This document shows positions 1 to 5,930 of a stretch of 10,173 bases of DNA, in pieces. Location: positions 1 through 10,173 of the forward strand of contig CAMWLB010000089.1 in assembly GCA_947174985.1 (NCBI GenBank), written 5' to 3'. The stretch comes from an uncultured Lachnospiraceae bacterium (lineage in GTDB: Bacteria > Bacillota > Clostridia > Lachnospirales > Lachnospiraceae). How positions within the stretch are numbered: position 1 is the first letter of the stretch; every line of letters begins with the position of its first letter. The translations under genes were made by a program, and so were the position numbers. The notes beneath the pieces are model-generated. The model was not told the DNA's origin, ran no database searches, and was given only the letters and a program-made list of their open reading frames with translations.

Positions 1-1202
1 CAGCTGCCGGCCTTCAGACCGCCATTTCCAAATATGTGGCGGGGGAAGCTTCTTCCAAAAGCTACAAATCCTCCTTCCGCTTCCTGATGACGGGACTTGT
101 GCTCTCTCTGCTGCTTTCCCTTCCCTGCATGGGCGTTATGCTGCATTTTTCAGAATTTATCGCAGCAAAATTTCTGTTAGAGCCGCGCACCGCCTCCATG
201 CTGCGCATCATTGCCCTCTCCGTTCCGCTCGGCGCTGTCCACTCCTGCATCAACGGCTATTTTTATGGTGTCAAAAAAGCAGGCCTTCCCGCAGCAACGC
301 AGCTTATCGAACAGTTTTTCAGGGTAGCATGCGTCTTTCTTGCAAGCTTGATGGCAGACGGACGGGGAACAGCCCCGACAATCAATGTGGCGGTTGTCGG
401 TCTGGTAGTCGGAGAGTTCGGTGCAATGATAGTCTCCATCATTGCCGTTTATCTGCGCTTCTGCCAGCTTTCCTCCACAAAGAATCTGCGCGAAAACGCG
501 GTGAAGGCGCTGCATCCCGTATCCGCCTACTTTTCTGTTGCCGCAAAACTGCTTGCGCTTTCCGTTCCCCTCTCCCTCAACCGTATTGTCATCAATTTGC
601 TGCAGAGCATCGAGGCGGTCTATATTCCCAGCATGCTGCAGACCTATGGCTATGATTCTGCAACAGCGCTCAGTGTATACGGTGTACTGACGGGAATGGC
701 GCTCCCTCTTATTTTTTTCCCCAACGCGCTCACCGGCTCTATTTCCCTTATGCTCCTGCCCATTGTCTCAGAAGCCGATGCTGCCGGTAATCGGTCTGCG
801 GTAAAACGTGCCGCCGGCAAAACCGTATATTCCTGCCTGTTTTTGGGCGGTATCTGCACGCTGGGCTTCCTGATTCTGGGCCGTCCCGTCGGACGTCTTC
901 TGTTCCACAGCGAACTTGCCGGCATTTTTATCTGTTCCCTGAGCTTCATCTGTCCCTTTTTATACCTGTGTGCCACTCTCACCAGTATTCTGCACGGCCT
1001 CGGCAAAGCCGGCAGCGTCTTTTTTGTCAATGTAAGCTCCCTTTTGATACGACTTGCCTTTGTCTTTTGGCTGCTGCCCCGTTTCGGCATCGACAGTTAC
1101 ATAGCCGGCATGTTGCTTTCCCAGATTTACTCCGCCGGCCTGCTTTTGCTTTTCCTGAAAAGAACGATAGGGAAAAAGGAAAAGTCTTGCACCCGTTTCT
1201 GA
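1..1202 (+). CDS. spoVB: Stage V sporulation protein B-like oligosaccharide flippase, 5' partial
   Basis: This is a polytopic membrane protein of the MOP superfamily (SpoVB/MATE-like polysaccharide exporters), which flip lipid-linked envelope precursors; SpoVB in Bacillus is needed for spore cortex formation. The reading frame is open from base 3, and residues read before the first possible start (AAGLQTAISKYVAGE) match the conserved first part of the family, so the real start lies left of the window. About 399 residues are visible against roughly 500-550 for the family. They contain repeated 18-22 residue hydrophobic segments separated by short basic loops, and a basic tail (KRTIGKKEKS). The GTG at 36 is not a plausible start. 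No terminator follows; the promoter of the next gene overlaps the stop codon. Membership in the flippase family is very likely. The SpoVB assignment over a paralogue such as a MurJ-like or capsule exporter is probable, not certain. Confidence 0.85.
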   Translation, partial: AAGLQTAISKYVAGEASSKSYKSSFRFLMTGLVLSLLLSLPCMGVMLHFSEFIAAKFLLEPRTASMLRIIALSVPLGAVHSCINGYFYGVKKAGLPAATQLIEQFFRVACVFLASLMADGRGTAPTINVAVVGLVVGEFGAMIVSIIAVYLRFCQLSSTKNLRENAVKALHPVSAYFSVAAKLLALSVPLSLNRIVINLLQSIEAVYIPSMLQTYGYDSATALSVYGVLTGMALPLIFFPNALTGSISLMLLPIVSEADAAGNRSAVKRAAGKTVYSCLFLGGICTLGFLILGRPVGRLLFHSELAGIFICSLSFICPFLYLCATLTSILHGLGKAGSVFFVNVSSLLIRLAFVFWLLPRFGIDSYIAGMLLSQIYSAGLLLLFLKRTIGKKEKSCTRF

Positions 1203-1215
1203 TTTATTATATAAT
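1187..1215 (+). promoter_or_regulatory. Vegetative promoter of the DAHP synthase gene
   Basis: TTGCAC (1187-1192), a 17-nt spacer, then a perfect TATAAT (1210-1215). The start point should fall near 1222, giving a leader of only about 29 nt. The -35 and spacer lie in the last codons of the upstream spoVB gene. The ribosome binding site AAGGAAAGG (1230-1238) follows, 12 nt before the ATG. The leader is too short for a T-box or peptide attenuator, so no feedback element of that kind is expected from this promoter. Confidence 0.75.
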
Positions 1216-1250
1216 GTCTATCGTATTTTAAGGAAAGGTACGGTATTGAC

Positions 1251-2279
1251 ATGAGCTTTGAATTTATAAAGAAACTGCCCACTCCGGCAGAAATCAGGGA
1301 ACAGTTCCCCCTGCCGGATGAGCTGGCAAAAATTAAAGAACAACGGGATGCAGAAATTAAGGACGTTTTCACCGGAAAAAGCAGTAAATTTCTGGTTATC
1401 ATCGGTCCCTGCTCCGCCGACAACGAGGACTCTGTCTGCGACTATGTAAACAGACTGGCCAAAGTCAACGAAAAGGTGAAGGACAAGCTGCTTATTATTC
1501 CCCGCATTTATACCAACAAGCCCAGAACCACCGGTGAAGGCTATAAGGGCATTGTATCGCAGCCTGACCCCGAAAAAAAGCCCGACTTTCTCGCCGGACT
1601 TATCGCCATGAGGAAAATGCAGATTCGCGCCATTGAAGAAAGCGGCCTGACCGCTGCGGATGAAATGCTCTATCCCGAAAACTGGCGTTACGTTTCCGAT
1701 ATCCTGTCCTATGTGGCTATCGGCGCCCGCTCTGTGGAGGATCAGCAGCACCGCCTTGCCTGCAGCGGCTTTGATGTGCCTGCCGGCATGAAAAATCCCA
1801 CCAGCGGCGATTTTTCCGTTATGCTCAATTCCGTGTACGCAGCACAGCACCCCCATTCCTTCATCTACAGGGGCTGGGAGGTTAAGACTACCGGAAATGA
1901 ACTGGCGCACACGGTACTTCGCGGCGCCACTAACAAACATGGGCGCAATCTCCCCAACTATCACTATGAAGATTTAAATACCCTTTTAACTCTCTACAAC
2001 GAACGAGAGTTAAAGAATCCGGCATGTATCATCGACTCCAACCACAGCAACTCTAACAAGCAGTTTGAACAGCAGATTCGCATTGTCAAGGAAGTTATGC
2101 ACAGCCGCAAGCTGAGTCCGGACATTCACAAACTGGTCAAGGGCGTTATGGTGGAAAGCTATATCGAGGAAGGCTGTCAAAAGGTAGGCGGCGGCATCTA
2201 CGGCAAATCCATCACCGACCCGTGCCTTGGCTGGGCAGACACAGAACGACTGATTTACGATATTGCAGATTACGAATAG
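1251..2279 (+). CDS. aroF: 3-deoxy-7-phosphoheptulonate (DAHP) synthase, class I
   Basis: The enzyme condenses phosphoenolpyruvate with erythrose 4-phosphate to DAHP, the first step of the shikimate pathway to aromatic amino acids, in the cytosol. At 342 residues it has the usual length of the AroF/G/H (class I alpha) type. Visible signatures: IIGPCSAD at 50-57 with the metal-binding Cys54; KPRTT at 90-94 with phosphate-binding Arg92; GARSVEDQQHR at 158-168; KNPTSGDF at 181-188 with the active-site Lys181; DSNHSNS at 262-268 with metal ligand His265; VMVES at 299-303 with Glu302; and GKSITDPCLGW at 318-328 with Asp323. All catalytic and metal residues of the family are present. The sequence alone does not say which aromatic amino acid inhibits it, so the F/G/H letter is arbitrary. 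It is transcribed alone from its own promoter and converges on spoIIM with only 6 bases between stop codons. Confidence 0.96.
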   Translation: MSFEFIKKLPTPAEIREQFPLPDELAKIKEQRDAEIKDVFTGKSSKFLVIIGPCSADNEDSVCDYVNRLAKVNEKVKDKLLIIPRIYTNKPRTTGEGYKGIVSQPDPEKKPDFLAGLIAMRKMQIRAIEESGLTAADEMLYPENWRYVSDILSYVAIGARSVEDQQHRLACSGFDVPAGMKNPTSGDFSVMLNSVYAAQHPHSFIYRGWEVKTTGNELAHTVLRGATNKHGRNLPNYHYEDLNTLLTLYNERELKNPACIIDSNHSNSNKQFEQQIRIVKEVMHSRKLSPDIHKLVKGVMVESYIEEGCQKVGGGIYGKSITDPCLGWADTERLIYDIADYE

Positions 2280-2285
2280 GGAAAT

Positions 2286-2900
2286 TCAAAAAATCTTTAA
2301 CAGTCCGGTCATAATCCCTGGGTTTATATAGCCCTCCAGCAGGCAGCCGAATACCAGTGCACCTATCAGGATCGGAAAACGCATCGCCTTTTTGCGCAGA
2401 AGCAGGCTCTTGTCTTTCATCTCATGAAACTCCTGCAGCCTCTCCGGATAATAAATTGCTGTACAAAATTCACAGCTCCATTGCAGCAAAAGCAGCGCCG
2501 CGGGAAAATATACCAGAATCTGTGGAAACACGCCGGCAAGTATCAGCAGTATCCCTTTCAATCCATAGCGCAGTATGGACGCCATCACCAGCATGCCAAA
2601 GGACACGCCAAGCCATGCGGTTCCTGTCCACGCTGCCGCCAGGCCAAGCCAGGTCGTAGAAAGCACTGCAAGTATCAGCGCCGTCCCCACCCGTTTTTGC
2701 AAAAGATACAGAAAAAAGGCATGTTTGTCAACACCGGAGTATTTCATATCGTACAGAGTATACTCACTCAAAAGACCGGTATTGTACAGCAATGCCTTTT
2801 TTCCCATATTCATGAGCACAAGTCCTGCTACAAAGCCCACTGCGGCAATGACTGCAAGCGCTTTGCCCTGCTTTAATTCTGCCTGTCTGAACCAACGCAT
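2286..2900 (-). CDS. spoIIM: Stage II sporulation protein M (engulfment complex)
   Basis: SpoIIM is the polytopic membrane subunit of the SpoIID-SpoIIM-SpoIIP complex that remodels septal peptidoglycan during forespore engulfment. The product has 204 residues with about five hydrophobic segments (near 14-33, 70-92, 96-112, 115-140 and 175-197), a GVFPQILVY motif at 123-131 and a closing EGYINPG at 189-195, all fitting the family. I prefer the ATG at 2900 over the one at 2912: GGGAG lies 5 nt before the codon at 2900, while the earlier ATG has no Shine-Dalgarno sequence. It lies about 105 nt downstream of the Nudix gene on the same strand; a Nudix gene close upstream of spoIIM is also found in Bacillus. 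A sigma-E-like promoter sits in the gap. A 6-bp hairpin (GCGTGC/GCACGC, 2915-2931) lies in the leader shortly before the ribosome binding site. SpoIIM identity is likely; a general DUF95-type paralogue is the alternative. Confidence 0.87.
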   Translation of the reverse strand: MRWFRQAELKQGKALAVIAAVGFVAGLVLMNMGKKALLYNTGLLSEYTLYDMKYSGVDKHAFFLYLLQKRVGTALILAVLSTTWLGLAAAWTGTAWLGVSFGMLVMASILRYGLKGILLILAGVFPQILVYFPAALLLLQWSCEFCTAIYYPERLQEFHEMKDKSLLLRKKAMRFPILIGALVFGCLLEGYINPGIMTGLLKIF

Positions 2901-2971
2901 TTTTGCTCCCATCTGCGTGCTCTGCGCACGCGCCCTTTCACCGACATTTGCCTGATTGTCCGTTACGCTCT

Positions 2972-3000
2972 ATTTTATGATGGGGGAAAAATGATTATGC
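2972..3000 (-). promoter_or_regulatory. Candidate sigma-E promoter for spoIIM
   Basis: On the minus strand GCATAAT (3000-2994) is followed after 14 nt by CATAAAAT (2979-2972). This fits the Bacillus sigma-E pattern ATA-N16-CATANNNT. It lies wholly in the gap between the Nudix stop and spoIIM, with a predicted start near 2965 and a leader of about 65 nt. In Bacillus spoIIM is a mother-cell sigma-E gene, so the match is in the expected place. The motif is short and AT-rich, so chance is possible. Confidence 0.5.
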
Positions 3001-3005
3001 CGGTA

Positions 3006-3542
3006 CTACAAATACTTATGCGCATAAGTCATGATTGCGCAGATTGTTTTGGAGTCCTGGATGGTACAGTTGTATATCATATCCATCAATTCCTCCACGG
3101 TATATGCTTCCACATTGATAAATTCGTCCTCATCTAAATGCTGGTGGCTCGGTATCAGATTTTTTGCCACATAAATATCAATCTTCTCATTGCAGAAAGC
3201 AACCGTTGTGCGGATGGTAATCAGGAATTCCAGTTCTTCGGTACGGTATCCGGTTTCTTCCTCCAGCTCTCTTGCCGCTGCTGTCCGCGTGGGCTCATCC
3301 ACGCCGTTCAGGCCTCCCGCCGGAACCTCCAGCGTATATCTGTCCAGCGCATTTCTATACTGGCGGACCATCAGTATTTTTCCGTCTTCTCTGACCGGAA
3401 CCACTGCCGCCGCACCTTTATGTCCGATAAAATCCCACTTTACAATATTACCATTCGGCACCTGAACCGTATCCTGATAATAATCGATGATAGCACCCTT
3501 TTGTACCAAATCCCTGCTCAGTCTCTTAAATTCCTCTGCCAT
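3006..3542 (-). CDS. Nudix hydrolase, NudF/ADP-ribose pyrophosphatase-like
   Basis: A cytosolic hydrolase of nucleoside diphosphates linked to another moiety. The 178-residue protein has a perfect Nudix box, G-X5-E-X7-REUXEEXGU, from Gly77 to Tyr99 (RELEEETGY at 91-99), which binds the catalytic divalent metals. Overall layout resembles Bacillus NudF: an N-terminal strand region with VPNG (28-31), KILMVRQYRNAL at 55-66, EVPAGG at 72-77, and DEDEF in the C-terminal part. However, the proline expected about 15 residues after the box in ADP-ribose pyrophosphatases is Val114 here (TTVAFCNE instead of a SPG-type loop), so the true substrate is uncertain and I give no symbol. The start is supported by a G-rich sequence (GGCAGGG) 5 nt upstream. 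The gene follows the aminotransferase by 46 nt and precedes spoIIM, probably in one transcript. Confidence 0.9.
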   Translation of the reverse strand: MAEEFKRLSRDLVQKGAIIDYYQDTVQVPNGNIVKWDFIGHKGAAAVVPVREDGKILMVRQYRNALDRYTLEVPAGGLNGVDEPTRTAAARELEEETGYRTEELEFLITIRTTVAFCNEKIDIYVAKNLIPSHQHLDEDEFINVEAYTVEELMDMIYNCTIQDSKTICAIMTYAHKYL

Positions 3543-3588
3543 AAGAACCCTGCCTTTCCCATCTTTCTGCCGTTTTCACGTGCCTCGG

Positions 3589-4875
3589 CTATTTGCTCTC
3601 CAAAAGTTTTTCCACACTTACCAGTTTGACGCAGAGTGTAAACAGCTCTGCCGCCTGCGCCATTTCGCCCGGCGTCGGGAAAGACGGTGCAATACGGATA
3701 TTGCTGTCCTTAGGGTCCTTGCCATAGGGATAGGTTGCACCCGCTCCGGTCATGACAACGCCCGCTTCCTTACATTTCGCCACAATTTGTTTTGCACAGC
3801 CTTCCATAGCATCAAATGAAATAAAATAGCCTCCCTTGGGCGGTATCCATGTGGCAATGCCCAGCCCGCCAAGCTCTCTCTCCAGGATACTGAGTACTGC
3901 TTCAAATTTGGGACGGATAATGTCCGCCTGCTTTTTCATCTGCGCCTTTAAACCGTTGATATCCTTAAAATACCTTACATGACGAAGCTGGTTAATCTTA
4001 TCGTATCCAATGGTCTGAATTGTCATGGACTTTTTGATAAACTCCAAATTTTTAGGGGAAGACGCCACAGCCGCAATGCCCGCGCCTGAGAAAGTCACCT
4101 TTGAAGTTGAAACAAATTCATAAACCATATCCGGATTGCCTGCTTTTTCACACTCACCGAAAATTTCCAAAAGTTCATCCTGAGAATCCTCGTAGAGATG
4201 ATGGATGGCATAGGCATTATCCCAATAAATTCTAAAATCCTCCGCAGCCGGTGCAAGCGCTGCCAAACGTCTCACAGTCTCGTCGGAGTAAGTGATGCCC
4301 TGCGGGTTGGAATACTTCGGCACACACCAGATTCCCTTCACAGTCTCATCATGATTCACATACTGCTCTACCATATCCATATCAGGTCCGTCTGCGGTCA
4401 TGGGAATGGGAATCATCTCAATTCCAAAATGCTCCGTAATCGCAAAATGCCTGTCATATCCCGGCACCGGACACAAAAACTTCACCTTGTCCAGTTTGCA
4501 CCACGGGGTACTTCCACAGACACCATGCGTCATGGAACGGGATACCGCATCATACATAAGGGATAAACTCGCATTGCCACAGACAATCACATTTTCGGCG
4601 GGAACGCCTATCATTGCACCCATAAGCGCCTTTGCCTCCGGAATACCATCCATAAGACCGTAATTACGGCAGTCCACACCGCCCTCTGTCCGCAAATCAC
4701 TGTCCGCACCCAGCACGTCCATAATCGGCATGGTCATGTTAAGCTGTGTTTCCGAAGGCTTTCCTCTGGACATATCCAGCTTCAGCCCCATGCCCTTTGC
4801 CTCTTCATATGCCTGATTCAGTTCCTTTCTAAGCGCTTCCAGTTCAGTCCTGTCCATTTCCTGATATGCTTTCAT
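3589..4875 (-). CDS. PLP-dependent aminotransferase, AspT/MocR-like class (putative aspartate aminotransferase)
   Basis: A fold-type I pyridoxal-phosphate aminotransferase, probably making aspartate and 2-oxoglutarate interconvert with oxaloacetate and glutamate. With the ATG at 4875 it has 428 residues. Cofactor and substrate residues are visible: SRGKPS at 36-41, NYG at 71-73, CGNAS at 99-103, SNPQG at 189-193 (Asn190), YWDNAYA at 217-223 (Asp219, Tyr222), STSK at 256-259 with Schiff-base Lys259, and NIRIAPSFP at 392-400 with substrate-carboxylate Arg394. The sequence resembles the group Ic enzymes typified by Corynebacterium AspT (Pfam Aminotran_MocR) more than classical AspC. I chose 4875 because AAGGA lies about 10 nt upstream. 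The longer frame opening at a TTG (4962) has a non-homologous, highly charged N-terminus and would begin inside the inverted repeat of the control region. It is first in the aminotransferase-Nudix-spoIIM transcript. Confidence 0.88.
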   Translation of the reverse strand: MKAYQEMDRTELEALRKELNQAYEEAKGMGLKLDMSRGKPSETQLNMTMPIMDVLGADSDLRTEGGVDCRNYGLMDGIPEAKALMGAMIGVPAENVIVCGNASLSLMYDAVSRSMTHGVCGSTPWCKLDKVKFLCPVPGYDRHFAITEHFGIEMIPIPMTADGPDMDMVEQYVNHDETVKGIWCVPKYSNPQGITYSDETVRRLAALAPAAEDFRIYWDNAYAIHHLYEDSQDELLEIFGECEKAGNPDMVYEFVSTSKVTFSGAGIAAVASSPKNLEFIKKSMTIQTIGYDKINQLRHVRYFKDINGLKAQMKKQADIIRPKFEAVLSILERELGGLGIATWIPPKGGYFISFDAMEGCAKQIVAKCKEAGVVMTGAGATYPYGKDPKDSNIRIAPSFPTPGEMAQAAELFTLCVKLVSVEKLLESK

Positions 4876-4955
4876 CTTATTCTTTTCCTTTCCACTCTGG
4901 CGCACAGGAAAGATACCTGCCGCCGTGTCTTTCTCTTTATCCGATTGGATAATCG

Positions 4956-4980
4956 TATACAATCATACACGCCTTGTATA
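4956..4980. repeat. Inverted repeat, operator-like, at the aminotransferase promoter
   Basis: TATACAA (4956-4962) and TTGTATA (4974-4980) form a perfect 7-bp inverted repeat with an 11-bp spacer; the half-site centres are 18 bp apart, near two helical turns. It would cover roughly the first 20 transcribed bases of the candidate promoter, a usual place for a repressor. No known operator was recognised. Confidence 0.45.
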
Positions 4981-4984
4981 TTCT

Positions 4985-5012
4985 ACTATATTGCAAAAGC
5001 GAACACAAGCAA
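4985..5012 (-). promoter_or_regulatory. Candidate promoter of the aminotransferase operon
   Basis: On the minus strand TTGCTT (5012-5007), a 16-nt spacer and TATAGT (4990-4985). The start would be near 4978, giving a leader of about 100 nt before the ATG at 4875. An overlapping alternative is TTGTGT-N17-TAGAAT a few bases further downstream. The region is AT-rich, so the exact choice is uncertain. Confidence 0.45.
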
Positions 5013-5123
5013 AAGTTTTATTTTTTATTATAAAAACTTAGATTATTCTTTCAATCCTTTTATTTTTAGGAATATATACAAGATTTTAGATTTAATTTAC
5101 TACCGATTTACTACTTTATAAGA

Positions 5124-5146
5124 TATAATCATGATAAGCATATAAT
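5124..5146 (+). promoter_or_regulatory. Candidate -10 elements upstream of the HD gene
   Basis: Two perfect TATAAT hexamers, at 5124-5129 and 5141-5146, lie upstream of the HD-domain gene. Neither has a recognisable -35 hexamer at 16-18 nt, and the whole stretch 4980-5150 is very AT-rich, so one or both may be chance. The rest of the gap 4981-5123 contains no gene that I can support. Confidence 0.35.
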
Positions 5147-5171
5147 AAAACAGAAACGGAGGCCGTCTGCA

Positions 5172-5855
5172 ATGATAGAAAAAGTAAGAAAAGAAGTATG
5201 TAAATTATTAGATAAAGATAATTCCGGTCATGGAATGGAGCATGTCAATAGAGTATTGCATCTATCTTTGAAGTTTGCCGAAACAGAAAATGCTGATAAA
5301 GAAGTGGTTGCTTTAATCGCATTATTGCATGATGTTGATGATTACAAATTATTTGGAATGGAAAATGCTGATAATTTAACAAATGCCGGAAATATTTTAG
5401 AACAATGTTCTATTGCAGACACTATGAAAGAACAAGTTATAAATGCTATTAAAACGATTGGTTATAGCAAAAGATTAAAAGGCATTCAACCAAGTACTCT
5501 TGAGGGCATGATAGTATCAGATGCTGATATGTGTGACAGTATTGGTGCTACCGGAATACTTCGTAGTTATCAATATAATTTAGCCCATGGCAATGTATTT
5601 TTTGATAAAAATATATACCCCGCATTAAACATGTCCGCAGCTAATTATATGGCAAAAAAAGCGGGAACTGTTGTTACTCATATGTTCGAAAAATTACTGA
5701 AACTAAAGGATTTGATGCTAACCGATTCCGGAAAAAAAGAGGCAATAGAAAGACATAATATCATGCTTGCATTTCTCTATCGCTTTTTTGAAGAAGAAAA
5801 TGTTCCGGAGTGGATTGATTATTTAGATAATTATCTAAAAGAAAACAAAAAATAA
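5172..5855 (+). CDS. HD-domain metal-dependent phosphohydrolase, function unknown
   Basis: A soluble 227-residue protein of the HD superfamily, resembling the small uncharacterised YedJ/YpgQ-type hydrolases. The metal-binding pattern is complete: a first histidine in SGHGMEHVNRV (His20 or His24), the HD dyad in ALLHDVDD (His53-Asp54), and a distal aspartate in VSDADMCDSIGA (around Asp117-Asp119). The substrate cannot be read from the sequence; relatives act on nucleotides or phosphates. The start is firm: GGAGG at 5158-5162 lies 9 nt before the ATG. The gene stands alone, divergent from the aminotransferase and convergent with rny. It and its upstream region are distinctly AT-rich, with many TTA, ATA, AAA and AGA codons, unlike all neighbours, which suggests acquisition by transfer. 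The C-terminal part (160-227) is helical and charged. Confidence 0.85.
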   Translation: MIEKVRKEVCKLLDKDNSGHGMEHVNRVLHLSLKFAETENADKEVVALIALLHDVDDYKLFGMENADNLTNAGNILEQCSIADTMKEQVINAIKTIGYSKRLKGIQPSTLEGMIVSDADMCDSIGATGILRSYQYNLAHGNVFFDKNIYPALNMSAANYMAKKAGTVVTHMFEKLLKLKDLMLTDSGKKEAIERHNIMLAFLYRFFEEENVPEWIDYLDNYLKENKK

Positions 5856-5873
5856 GTAAGTATTTATGCGAAA

Positions 5874-5904
5874 AAAAGCGTAGACGATATCCGCCTACGC
5901 TTTT
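5874..5904. terminator. Bidirectional intrinsic terminator between the HD gene and rny
   Basis: AAAAGCGTAG (5874-5883) pairs with CTACGCTTTT (5895-5904); after one A-C mismatch two more C-G/G-C pairs can close a 5-nt loop. Read leftward, the stem is followed by seven T residues (complement of 5871-5877), making a strong terminator for rny. Read rightward it is followed by TTTTGCTT and serves the HD gene. It lies 18 nt after the HD stop codon and 26 nt beyond the rny stop. Confidence 0.9.
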
Positions 5905-5930
5905 GCTTCCTATTCAATATTCAATTTACA

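Noticed and set aside
1218..1964. Long leftward open frame (248 codons) opposite the DAHP synthase gene
   Set aside because: It lies antisense to a gene with all catalytic residues intact, has no recognisable domain and no ribosome binding site, and reflects codon bias of the real gene.
4876..4962. N-terminal extension of the aminotransferase from a TTG at 4962
   Set aside because: The extra residues are hydrophilic and unlike the family, would start inside the inverted repeat of the promoter region, and the ATG at 4875 has an AAGGA site.
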